NCBI GenBank assembly: GCA_016869595.1
Contig: VGDT01000024.1
Coordinates: forward strand, 1-43,961
Direction of reading: 5' to 3'
From: Alphaproteobacteria bacterium
Lineage (GTDB): Bacteria; Pseudomonadota; Alphaproteobacteria; Rhizobiales; Beijerinckiaceae
DNA: 43,961 nucleotides
The notes beneath the pieces were generated by a model. That model saw only the letters and a list, made by a program, of their open reading frames with translations. It was not told the origin of the DNA and searched no databases. The position numbers and the translations under genes were made by a program. Below, piece after piece: positions 37,244 through 43,961 of this stretch (positions are counted from its first letter, which is position 1; the number at the start of each line of letters is the position of its first letter).

Positions 37244-40177
37244 CTACAGTCCGATACCCCGGCCTCTGCCGAGGTCGATGCCGTGATTGAAGGCGAGTTC
37301 CAGCCCGAGGCGGCGGCCCGAGTCGATCCCGATGCCGAGGTCTCGCTTGCGGCCTTCGAGAATGGATTCAAGCTGCGGATCGCGTTCGAGGCTCTTTGCC
37401 ATGTCGCCCATCGCCGACCGCGTGGCCCTATAGCCGGACATGTCACCCGCCTGGTACTGGTGCTGGCTGGCTTGGCCGAGTTCCCGCCAGCGTTCCACGA
37501 AGCGGTCGGCACGGCACCGCGGATCGGTGCGCAGCTCGGTTTCGAGCTGGAGGGCGCGGATGGTGCGGCTGACCCGCCCCGTCGCCGCTTCCGAGGCGAG
37601 TTCCGGGTTCTTCCTGTAGGCGGCTTCGGCGTCGTGCGAGCCATAGGGCCGCACCACCTCGAAGGCTTTGCGGGCCTCCCGCAACTCCGTCATCTGCTCC
37701 GGGCTGGCTCTGCCGCCCCGCTCCTGCATCTCGAAGATCGCGTCCACGGCGCGGGCATGGCGGACGAGAGCCCCGGTGCGGGCGCGGCGCAGCGCCGCTT
37801 CCGGGTCGGCCGCCGCCTTCCGTTCCGGCGCTTCCCGTTCCGGCTCCTGCCCGCCATCGGCGGAGAGGCGCGGGCCGTCGAACAGGCCGCGCACCTTCTC
37901 GGGCACGACCTTGCGCACGATCTCGGCGACGCGCTCGCGGAAGGTGATTCCGCGTCGTTCGGCATAGCTCTGCGCCGGATCGGCGCGCTCGTAATCCGTC
38001 GCCATATCCTTGGCCCGGTCGCGCGACAGGACGCCGACAAGCCGGTCCTGGCTGGCGAAGTCATCACGGCCATAATGCAACTCCATGCCGTCGCGGTGCC
38101 GCGACAGGGCGACATAGCTGCCGTGGGCGTCCAGGCCCGACGTCGCCAGAACATGGGTGCGGTCCACCGTCATGCCCTGCGCCTTGTGGATGGTCGCGGC
38201 ATAGCCGTGGTCGATGCGGTCGTAATTCTTGAGGTCGAACGAGATGCTGCGCCCGTCGTCGGTGCGCACGGACATGGATCGTTCGCTGACCCGCTCGATG
38301 GTCCCGAGCGTGCCGTTCTTCACGCCAAGGCCGTGCTCGTTTTGCAGGAATATAACGCGATCTCCGGCGGCGAAGTTTCTTGGCCCCCGCTCGACGGTGA
38401 CGCGCACGTCCTCGCCAAATTCGCCGGCTTCCCGCATCCGGCCGCGCGCCGCCTCGTTCAAGGCGCGCACCTCGTCGTTGGTATGGGTGAGGATGATGCG
38501 GCTGCGGTCGGGCGACGCCTGCCGGTCGCGGTCCCAGCGGTCAATCAGATCGTCGCGCGCCTGTTCCCGCGTCGGGGCGGCATGGACCATGCCATGTGTG
38601 TCATAGGCATGGATCGCATCGCCTGTCCGGCCGGTCGCCAGGTCGCGCGTGGCGTCGCGCTGCCAGTCCTCCCGCTGGCGGCGCACCTCGCCAATCTCCA
38701 CCCCGCCGTGGCGCTCAAAGATAGAGCGGAACGCGGCGCCCGCCTCGATGGATTGCAACTGCTGCGGATCGCCGACCAACACCACCTTGGCGCCAGCTTC
38801 GGCGGCATGGGACAGCACGCGCTCCAACTGGCGCGTGCCGACCATGCCCGCCTCGTCGATCACCAGAACATCGCGCGCCGTGAGCATGTCGCGGCCCTGT
38901 CCCCAACCATGCTCCATGCTGGCGACGGTGCGCGACGCGATGCCCGATCCGCTTTCCAGATTCTCGGCGGCGATGCCGGACAGCGCCGCGCCCCGGACCT
39001 CGTAGCCCGCCGCTTCCCAGGCTTCGCGCGCCACGCCCAGCATCGCGCTCTTTCCCGTTCCGGCATAACCGACCACGACGCCGAGATCGCACCCCTCCGT
39101 GACATGCGCCAGCGCCTCGGCCTGCTCTCCCGAAAGAACAAGGCCGCGCGCTTCCGCACGCGCCAGCGCCACTTCGCGGTCCCTGTCCCCGACCTCATGG
39201 CGTTCCTTCTCGGCCATGAGTTCGGCGGCGCGGTGCAGGCGCCGTTCAGTCTCGATCATCTCGCGGGCGGTGAAGCGGTCCTCGCCCCGTCCGTCCCTGC
39301 CAAGTTCGATCAGCTCGGGCGCGCCGCGCATCGCACCCATGACCTCGTTGAACTGCTCGATGCCGTCGCTGTGCCGATGCGCGAACATCGCCATGTCGCG
39401 TCGCGTGAAGGTGGATCGCTGGTGGGTGATCGCGTCGAACGCCACCGAAGGATCGGCGATGATCCGTGCGCCATTGTTGCGCGCGATCTCGCGGTGCATT
39501 TCGGCGCGGTCGGCGGCCTCGATCCCTTCGCCCTCGATGCGCTGCGCGGGAGCGCCGATCTGGCTTTGCGGTTCCAACGCGATGCCCTGCGCGTCCAGGC
39601 TGCGATGGTCGATGCGCACGTCGATGTCGAGTTCGGCCAGCCGCTCGTTGGCCAACTCCGCCCAGCGTTCCCGCCAGCGTTCGACCATCTCGGTGCGGTT
39701 CCACTCCCGCACCTTCGGGCCGAAGACATTTTCGCCCACGGACCGCATGGTCAGCATGACATGGGCATGGGGCTTGGACGTCCCGTCCTCGGCCATGTCC
39801 CAGTGCACATTGAGGTCGGCGATCATGCCCTGATCGACAAACTCTGCCTGCACGAAGTCGCGGGCGAGTTCGATGCCTTGGCGCTCCGTCATCTCGCGCG
39901 GAAGGGCGAATTCGACCTCGCGGGCAAGCTGGGCGTCCTTCCTGACCTCGAATGCCTCGACATCGTTCCACAGCCGTTCGCGGTCATTCCACGCCTCGGG
40001 CGCATTCTCCGGCAGCATGACCTCGGAATGCACGACGCCGCGCTTGGCCGAGAAATCGTGACTGCGCTCAAGCCGTTCGTCGCGCAGCCGCGAGGCCGAA
40101 CGGTAAGCGGCGGAGGCCACCGCGCTGGAGCCGGATTTGCGGCCGATGACCTTGACGTGAAGATGATAGATCGCCAT
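37244..40177 (-). CDS. traA: MobQ/TraA-type conjugative relaxase with helicase domain
   Basis: 977 residues from ATG 40177 (MAIYHLHVKVIGR); a frame to 40312 adds non-family residues. The N-terminal relaxase has the catalytic Tyr25 (AAYRSASR), HWDMAE (His125) and the metal triad KPHAHVML (His137, His139). A C-terminal TrwC/RecD-like helicase has Walker A GYAGTGKSAM (about 370), VLVIDEAGMVG and VGDPQQLQSIEAG. It nicks oriT and unwinds the transferred strand. No mating-pore genes are visible. A long antisense frame is a shadow. The start faces traC across the oriT region. Confidence 0.93.
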   Translation of the reverse strand: MAIYHLHVKVIGRKSGSSAVASAAYRSASRLRDERLERSHDFSAKRGVVHSEVMLPENAPEAWNDRERLWNDVEAFEVRKDAQLAREVEFALPREMTERQGIELARDFVQAEFVDQGMIADLNVHWDMAEDGTSKPHAHVMLTMRSVGENVFGPKVREWNRTEMVERWRERWAELANERLAELDIDVRIDHRSLDAQGIALEPQSQIGAPAQRIEGEGIEAADRAEMHREIARNNGARIIADPSVAFDAITHQRSTFTRRDMAMFAHRHSDGIEQFNEVMGAMRGAPELIELGRDGRGEDRFTAREMIETERRLHRAAELMAEKERHEVGDRDREVALARAEARGLVLSGEQAEALAHVTEGCDLGVVVGYAGTGKSAMLGVAREAWEAAGYEVRGAALSGIAAENLESGSGIASRTVASMEHGWGQGRDMLTARDVLVIDEAGMVGTRQLERVLSHAAEAGAKVVLVGDPQQLQSIEAGAAFRSIFERHGGVEIGEVRRQREDWQRDATRDLATGRTGDAIHAYDTHGMVHAAPTREQARDDLIDRWDRDRQASPDRSRIILTHTNDEVRALNEAARGRMREAGEFGEDVRVTVERGPRNFAAGDRVIFLQNEHGLGVKNGTLGTIERVSERSMSVRTDDGRSISFDLKNYDRIDHGYAATIHKAQGMTVDRTHVLATSGLDAHGSYVALSRHRDGMELHYGRDDFASQDRLVGVLSRDRAKDMATDYERADPAQSYAERRGITFRERVAEIVRKVVPEKVRGLFDGPRLSADGGQEPEREAPERKAAADPEAALRRARTGALVRHARAVDAIFEMQERGGRASPEQMTELREARKAFEVVRPYGSHDAEAAYRKNPELASEAATGRVSRTIRALQLETELRTDPRCRADRFVERWRELGQASQHQYQAGDMSGYRATRSAMGDMAKSLERDPQLESILEGRKRDLGIGIDSGRRLGLELAFNHGIDLGRGRGIGL

Positions 40178-40204
40178 CGCGACCGGATCATCACCACAGC
40201 GAAG

Positions 40205-40240
40205 CGCACGTCGGAACGACGTATAAGCGCGCCCTCGAAA
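40205..40240 (+). other. Origin of transfer (oriT) with a nic site
   Basis: A 6-bp inverted repeat ACGTCG-GAA-CGACGT (40208-40222) is followed by ATAAGCGCGCCCT (40223-40235). This matches the MobQ/RSF1010 nic pattern, hairpin then TAAGTGCG/CCCT, with one difference (C for T). The expected nick lies near 40231/40232. It sits between the divergent relaxase and traC genes, the usual place for oriT in this family. Confidence 0.75.
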
Positions 40241-40348
40241 TGAATTTCTCGGGACAGCCCGCGCGGTTCCAGGCCGTCCCGGCAACCTTACAGCATTGCG
40301 GCAGGCGCTCAACTATCATCGCTCCATCGACAGCTTATGGAGGACATG

Positions 40349-40675
40349 ATGCGCAAGCCACGGGACTTCGACGCGGAACTGAAGTCGCTCGAAGACAAGG
40401 CGCGAGACCTGAAAGCCCGCAAGGTGCAGCAGCTTGGCGAGCTGGTCATCTCGACCGGCGCCGACGCCCTCAGCGCCGAGGAACTGGCGGGCGCGCTGAT
40501 CGTGCTGGCCGAAACTAGGGATGCCGGAAAGAGGGAGGCATGGGCCAAGCGCGGCGCCGTGTTTTTTCAGGGCCGGTCGCGGCGAACTGCACGGGCGCCT
40601 GACCGCGACAGGGGCGGCGCTGCGGCGCAATCGGGCGGCGCGCAGCCGGCATCAGGCGGCGCGGGCGCGGCATGA
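40349..40675 (+). CDS. traC: Conjugal transfer protein TraC
   Basis: About 108 residues from ATG 40349 (GGAGG 5 nt upstream; ATG 40346 is adjacent). KPRDFDAELKSLEDKARDLKARKVQQLGELVISTGADAL is the conserved TraC/TraC-like helix, then LAGALIVLAETRDAGKREAWAKRG and an Arg/Ala-rich basic tail. In Ti-type and related mobilization modules TraC assists relaxosome assembly. The tail reads as low complexity. Its stop overlaps the traD region (traD start lies 1 nt after). Confidence 0.85.
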   Translation: MRKPRDFDAELKSLEDKARDLKARKVQQLGELVISTGADALSAEELAGALIVLAETRDAGKREAWAKRGAVFFQGRSRRTARAPDRDRGGAAAQSGGAQPASGGAGAA

Positions 40676-40676
40676 C

Positions 40677-40895
40677 ATGCGAACCTGGCAGGTCGAGCGC
40701 CGCCAGCGCACGCGGCATCTGATCGAACTCGGCGGCCTCGTCGTCAAGGCCGGGATCGTGGACCTGACCGGCGACGACCGCGCCATGATCTACGGCGCGC
40801 TGCTCTGGATGGCCGACAAGCTCCAGAGCGAGGACCACGAGCACGCGCGAAGCCTGTGGAGTGCAAAGGGGAAACAGGCGTTCGAGGATGGTTAG
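40677..40895 (+). CDS. traD: Conjugal transfer protein TraD (small)
   Basis: 72 residues from ATG 40677, one nucleotide past the traC stop. RTRHLIELGGLVVKAGIVDLTGDDRAMIYGALLWMADKLQS is the conserved core of the small TraD of Ti-like mobilization loci (not the coupling protein). It follows traC and belongs to the same oriT-facing unit. The last codon and stop overlap the end of the convergent AbiEii gene by 4 bp. Confidence 0.85.
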   Translation: MRTWQVERRQRTRHLIELGGLVVKAGIVDLTGDDRAMIYGALLWMADKLQSEDHEHARSLWSAKGKQAFEDG

Positions 40896-41752
40896 ACTCC
40901 AAACCGTTCCCGCATTTCCCCGGCCTTCGCCCATTCGTCACCGGGTATTCGGTCGATCAGTTCCTGCATCACTCTGACGAAAGTGGCCTTGAGCGTCTCA
41001 TCAGTCAGTGTCCTGGCGCGATCTGTCTGAAGCAGCGGGCGCATGTCGGTAAAGAAGGTCGGATTGACGAGTTTCTGGAACATGCGCTGCTGCGCTTCGG
41101 CCCTGGAAATCGTCACCTCTGCCTTTTCAAGGTAGAGCAGGAAACATTCGACGATCCTGGCCGTGTTCACCCCCTCGAACACAGTGAGCGCGTGATCGAG
41201 GTCGAACAGGTCGCGGCCCTTGTTGCGTTGAAGCAAAGCCCGCAGCTTGGTCGCCAGCATTTCCTCCCGCGAGAAAGTCGGGATTGCGGCCTCACCGGTG
41301 AACCACGGATTTTCGACGACGAACGGCATCTCGATGGGCGGATCGTAGGCTTCCCGCTCGCGCGTGTTGATTTCGACCTTGAGGTTGATACGCACATCAG
41401 CAGGCTCGCCTTCCGCATCGATGCGAAAGCGAAGTTTCGGGGCGACGGGACTCGGATCGGACTTTGCCTTGCCAAGCCACGGTTCAAGGACGGCACGAAC
41501 GCCATCGAGGACCGGCCCAATCTGGCCAGCGCTCGTCCGCACGAGGTCTATATCTTCCGAATAGCGCAGCGGCGCGGGGAAATGCAGCTTGTTGAGCGCT
41601 GTGCCGCCACGGAAGCGCAATTCGCCGCGCAGGAACGGATCGGAGAAGACGGCGACAAGCGCGCGGCTGATGATGAGGTCTTGCTCGACCTGCCGTTGGC
41701 TTGCCCACGGCGCGACGCGGCTCCAGGCGGTGATGTAATCCTGCGGGATCAT
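40892..41752 (-). CDS. AbiEii/AbiGii-type nucleotidyltransferase toxin
   Basis: 286 residues. It is the toxin of a type IV toxin-antitoxin system, a nucleotidyltransferase that modifies cellular RNA in characterised members. The polymerase-beta-like signature is GGTALNKLHF (residues 49-58) and SEDIDL (65-70). The downstream conserved segment is EEMLATKLRALLQRNKGRDLFDLDHAL. Length is normal. Its start overlaps the antitoxin stop by 4 bp (ATGA), so translation is coupled. It is convergent with traD. Confidence 0.92.
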   Translation of the reverse strand: MIPQDYITAWSRVAPWASQRQVEQDLIISRALVAVFSDPFLRGELRFRGGTALNKLHFPAPLRYSEDIDLVRTSAGQIGPVLDGVRAVLEPWLGKAKSDPSPVAPKLRFRIDAEGEPADVRINLKVEINTREREAYDPPIEMPFVVENPWFTGEAAIPTFSREEMLATKLRALLQRNKGRDLFDLDHALTVFEGVNTARIVECFLLYLEKAEVTISRAEAQQRMFQKLVNPTFFTDMRPLLQTDRARTLTDETLKATFVRVMQELIDRIPGDEWAKAGEMRERFGV

Positions 41753-42576
41753 TCGTCGATCTCCGGCGGTCGCCGAACGATCACGCGCCAGCGTTCATCG
41801 CGTTCGGATGGCGGCGGCGACAAATCGGGATCGCCCGCCTGTTTGGGATCGAGTTCGACCCACGGCAGCGGTCCCCGCGCGGATAGCGCCGCGAACATCG
41901 CTTCGGCTATCTGCGGGTGCCCCAGCCTTCCGAGCAGATGCCCAAGGCGCTGCACGACCGCTTTCTCGAAAGCGCCCGACAGGGAAGCGAGCTTTTCCGG
42001 TTGCAGCCGTTCGGCAAGCTCGGAAAGCACCGTCGCAATGTTGTCCAGGCCCGCGCCGGATTGCGGGTAGCGCACCAAGTCGAGCGCCGTCAGTTCCGGC
42101 GATGACAGCTTCATATAGCCTGATTGCGTCTTGCGATCCTCGATTCCCGCCGTCACCGCCGCCATGTCCTTGCGGTAGGAAAAGACGATCCGCGTCCGCC
42201 CGGCCTCGATGTCGGGTAGGAGTTTGTCCGTGACGACCTGAAACTCCATGACGGCCTGATGGGAAGCGCCGTGAGCAGCCGCTGCCGCCAGCAGCCCTAC
42301 ATAGTAGGATCGCTTTTCATGGCGCATCAGGGCGTCGATGTACCACTCAGGCGGCGGCGCTCCCGTCGTGGAATGCTGGGGCGGCACGACCACATAGAAG
42401 CCGCGTCGGGGCCGGATGAGCTGGCCGCGCCGCTGCAACCGCTCGGCGGCATCGAGGAATGCGCCCCGACTTATGCCGATCTCCTTCTGCGCTTCATCCG
42501 CAGAAAAGACCCCCCGACCCCTGGCGAGCAGGCCGGAAGCGTAGGAGGATAGGGCTGAGCGTTCGACTCGAATCAT
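41749..42576 (-). CDS. AbiEi-type antitoxin/transcriptional regulator
   Basis: 275 residues. The N-terminal winged helix-turn-helix is SSYASGLLARGRGVFSADEAQKEIGISRGAF and LIRPRRGFYVVVPP; the C-terminal half is the antitoxin domain. Such proteins repress their own operon. The upstream promoter has TTGATA (42605-42610) and GATAAT (42582-42587), read on the minus strand. The 17-bp spacer contains a perfect inverted repeat TCCGCTC-TTA-GAGCGGA (42586-42602). The first T after the -10 and 5 nt lead straight into ATG 42576, so the mRNA may be leaderless; no Shine-Dalgarno is seen. Confidence 0.9.
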   Translation of the reverse strand: MIRVERSALSSYASGLLARGRGVFSADEAQKEIGISRGAFLDAAERLQRRGQLIRPRRGFYVVVPPQHSTTGAPPPEWYIDALMRHEKRSYYVGLLAAAAAHGASHQAVMEFQVVTDKLLPDIEAGRTRIVFSYRKDMAAVTAGIEDRKTQSGYMKLSSPELTALDLVRYPQSGAGLDNIATVLSELAERLQPEKLASLSGAFEKAVVQRLGHLLGRLGHPQIAEAMFAALSARGPLPWVELDPKQAGDPDLSPPPSERDERWRVIVRRPPEIDE

Positions 42577-42581
42577 ATCTA

Positions 42582-42610
42582 ATTATCCGCTCTTAGAGCG
42601 GAAATATCAA
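42582..42610 (-). promoter_or_regulatory. AbiE promoter with operator in the spacer
   Basis: Read on the minus strand, -35 TTGATA (42610-42605) and -10 GATAAT (42587-42582) are separated by 17 bp. The spacer is almost exactly the inverted repeat TCCGCTC/GAGCGGA (42586-42602). A second imperfect repeat GATGAT/ATCATC spans 42611-42631, and AAATCCGC/GCGGATTT spans 42637-42659. These are likely AbiEi operators. Confidence 0.75.
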
Positions 42611-42615
42611 GATGA

Positions 42616-42792
42616 TCATTTAATTATCATCCATGGAAATCCGCTTTCGGTGCGGATTTTCCGATATGACGCTGCCACAACTCCAGTCCTCTCGCCTCGG
42701 CAAGCTGCAATCCGCCGAAAATCGGCGACGATGCGGCCGGTGACGCGCGAATAGACATCCTGCCGCTCGGGATGACGGACGACATTCGGCAT
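42616..42792 (-). pseudogene. ArdC-type antirestriction protein, N-terminal fragment
   Basis: 58 codons from ATG 42792, with GAGGAG 5-10 nt upstream, to a TGA at 42616-42618. MPNVVRHPERQDVYSRVTGRI then VADFRR matches the ArdC/DUF1738 start (RxDVYxRVTxxIVAD). Normally a longer ssDNA-binding and metalloprotease-like protein follows. After residue 27 the sequence is unrelated and short. The remnant overlaps the AbiE operators. It shows that the island lost its antirestriction gene, probably by deletion when AbiE came in. Confidence 0.65.
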
Positions 42793-42805
42793 GATCTCCT
42801 CCTCG

Positions 42806-42840
42806 GGGCAGGGGTGCAGCGCTGCGCTGCACCCCTGCCC
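42806..42840. repeat. Strong palindrome beside the ardC fragment
   Basis: Arms GGGCAGGGGTGCAGC (42806-42820) and GCTGCACCCCTGCCC (42826-42840) pair perfectly over 15 bp with a 5-nt loop (GCTGC). It lies 14 bp before the ardC start codon in the leftward direction. It could be a strong hairpin, a recombination end or a protein site. Confidence 0.75.
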
Positions 42841-43066
42841 GTCGGCGAGACCGGGGGTCGCAAGGTCCAGGGCGGGCGGGGCCGACGGGGATCACTCGGC
42901 CTGCCCGGAGCCGACGGCGGAGGAAGGTCGGGGATACGGCCCCGAACGAGCGCCAAAGGCGCGATCCCTGGACCGCGCGAGGGGCGGAGCCCCTTAGTGG
43001 CCGGAGATCGAAAACGCCGATTGCCCCGTCAAACCTCCATCAAACGATTGCGGCCCTTTCCGAAAA
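42841..43066. other. GC-rich stretch without a supported gene
   Basis: The stretch is very GC-rich and rich in short inverted repeats, such as GGGGC-GGA-GCCCC at 42981-42993. No frame shows a family, a ribosome binding site or an exclusive coding pattern. The ORFs crossing it are likely noise. It may be a regulatory or replication-related leader of the lost ardC module. Confidence 0.3.
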
Positions 43067-43081
43067 TAGCCACAATGGCTA
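43048..43081 (+). promoter_or_regulatory. Probable promoter and operator of the antitoxin gene
   Basis: TTGCGG (43048-43053) and CACAAT (43071-43076) have a 17-bp spacing. A perfect inverted repeat TAGCCA-CAA-TGGCTA (43067-43081) overlaps the -10 and lies 19 bp before ATG 43100. This is where a Phd/YefM antitoxin would bind to repress itself. Confidence 0.5.
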
Positions 43082-43099
43082 CTCGGGATTGGGGGATTC

Positions 43100-43297
43100 A
43101 TGAAGTGTGTCTCAGCCAAAGACGCGAAGAATGGGTTCGGGTGGCTGCTCGACACCGCTCGCGCCGAACCAGTCATCATTGAGAAGCACGGCCGTGCCGT
43201 CATCGTCGTCTTGGCGATCGAGGAATACGAACGCTTGGTTAGTGGAGAAGCCTCGGATCAATCGATGTACCGACCGACCAAGGCAAAGGGGGAATGA
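43100..43297 (+). CDS. Phd/YefM-type antitoxin
   Basis: 65 residues: MKCVSAKDAKNGFGWLLDTARAEP, IIEKHGRAVIVVLAIEEYERL and a short polar tail. This is a Phd/YefM DNA-binding domain with an acidic C-terminal neutralising region. No Doc, YoeB or ParE toxin follows. Instead the stop codon overlaps the ATG of an Hsp70-like gene (TGATG). It is preceded by a probable autorepressor site. Either an orphan antitoxin or part of an unusual two-gene module. Confidence 0.8.
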   Translation: MKCVSAKDAKNGFGWLLDTARAEPVIIEKHGRAVIVVLAIEEYERLVSGEASDQSMYRPTKAKGE

Positions 43298-43833
43298 TGC
43301 CGCGCGGGCAAGCTATCGAGCCTCCCCATCAGCCGGCGCTTATCTTCAGCCCGGAGGGGAATGTGACGTACTCAACGATCTCGGTCGGAATTGATCTTGG
43401 CACCACAAATTCCTCTGTGGCGGTTAATAATAATGGCACGATCGAAATCGTGAAGAAGCCCGGCGGCTTAGAATACACACCTTCCGTATTCGGCTTTGAT
43501 AAAGCTAAGAACAAAGTTGTAGGTCAGAGAGCATACGAATCTCTTTACTCCGATAAATCCGAAACCGGCGTTAAGAATTTTAGGCCAGAAGTAAAGCGGA
43601 TTATGGGCACACCTGAGAAATTCTATTTTGAACGCACCGGCGTCGAGATGAGCGCAGAAGAAATCTCCTCAGAGATACTGAAAAGCTTAGTACAGGACAT
43701 ACTGCGGAAATACCAGAAGTTTGATACGACGGCGGCCGTGATTACTATTCCGGCCGCATTTTCCATTCTTCAATGCGAGGCAACAAAGAGAGCTGGCAAT
43801 CTCGCCGGTTTCAAGCATGTGGTGCTGTTGCAG
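43297..43833 (+). pseudogene. Hsp70/DnaK-like protein, interrupted by an insertion sequence
   Basis: The ATG at 43297 overlaps the antitoxin stop; an internal GTG 43363 with GGAGGGG is an alternative. The first ATPase motif is VGIDLGTTNSSVAV, with VKNFRPEVKRIMGTP and TTAAVITIPAAFSILQCEATKRAGNLAGF. Homologues continue after LLQ with a proline-containing loop; here the DNA switches at about 43834 to an IS end. About 179 codons survive, so the gene is truncated, though the frame stays open. The coding sequence is AT-richer than the island around it. Confidence 0.8.
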
Positions 43834-43961
43834 GGTAATTGCTCACGTTCCCGTCACGCCGCGAGCGTCAAGGGCTTTCCGGCGAGGGTGAGGCGGATGG
43901 CGTCCAGGGCGCCGATGGCGCGGCGTCGGGCGGTTTCGATCACCGAACGGATGTCGGCGTA
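43834..43961 (-). mobile_element. Insertion sequence end with transposase C-terminus, probably IS66 family
   Basis: The element starts at GGTAATTGCTCACG, whose GTAA fits an IS66-type terminal repeat. On the minus strand 43961-43854 encodes the last 35 residues of a transposase: YADIRSVIETARRRAIGALD, AIRLTLAGKPLTLAA and stop. The remainder lies beyond the window. It disrupts the Hsp70-like gene. The family assignment is from the end sequence and C-terminal style, not a search. Confidence 0.6.

Noticed and set aside
37283-40243. 986-codon open frame on the plus strand opposite the relaxase
   Set aside because: It is an antisense shadow of the relaxase in GC-rich DNA; the relaxase frame has all motifs and this one shows no family.
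42772-43182. 136-codon plus-strand frame across the palindrome
   Set aside because: It crosses the hairpin and overlaps the antitoxin start in another frame, with no family or ribosome binding site.

Overview
The window is a high-GC chromosomal segment of an alphaproteobacterium, probably Hyphomicrobiales. Supporting signs are a PDH E1-beta that carries a lipoyl domain, a compact petABC bc1 operon, an ELM1-type protein coupled to greA, and alphaproteobacterial palindromic intergenic repeats. A methanotroph-like Methylocystis/Methylosinus relative would fit, but I cannot fix the genus from sequence alone.

Region 1 (1-35074) is mostly housekeeping. It opens with the 3' end of tuf, a Nudix hydrolase, two small hypotheticals and a DUF1499 membrane protein. 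Next is a PDH operon (pdhA-pdhB-pdhC) in which the lipoyl domain is on E1-beta and the E2 has none. Then come a GDCCVxC zinc-ribbon protein, an Mrp/ApbC Fe-S carrier, a FadL-type porin and a P-type ATPase. A TPP riboswitch precedes thiC. After that are a secreted protein with a possible NlpC-like Cys/His pair, tRNA-Thr(CGT), a transposase scar, a secreted 18-Cys protein, ELM1-like, greA, carB, a candidate sRNA, a cytochrome c, GtrA, an AbiJ-like defence gene of lower GC, hemF, a membrane-anchored hypothetical, trmL, petABC, hom, a glpX-like gene with a changed metal-site motif, an rsmB-like methyltransferase and guaA.

Region 2 (about 35060 to the end) is a mobile island at the 3' end of guaA, a known integration hotspot. 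It holds a P4-type tyrosine integrase preceded by four TGTTGGTA repeats, a small ORF, an AlpA-like regulator, a MobQ/TraA relaxase-helicase and a divergent traC-traD pair. An oriT with a recognisable nic site lies between relaxase and traC. Further on are an AbiEi/AbiEii type IV toxin-antitoxin pair, an ardC 5' fragment beside a 15-bp-arm palindrome, a Phd/YefM antitoxin coupled to an Hsp70-like gene, and an IS (probably IS66 family) that interrupts the Hsp70 gene at the window edge. No type IV secretion genes are in view, so the visible part looks mobilizable; the right end is outside the window.

The points most worth checking are the redistribution of the PDH lipoyl domain, the altered GlpX metal motif, the oriT, the leaderless AbiE promoter with an operator filling its spacer, the antitoxin-Hsp70 coupling and the 18-Cys secreted protein.
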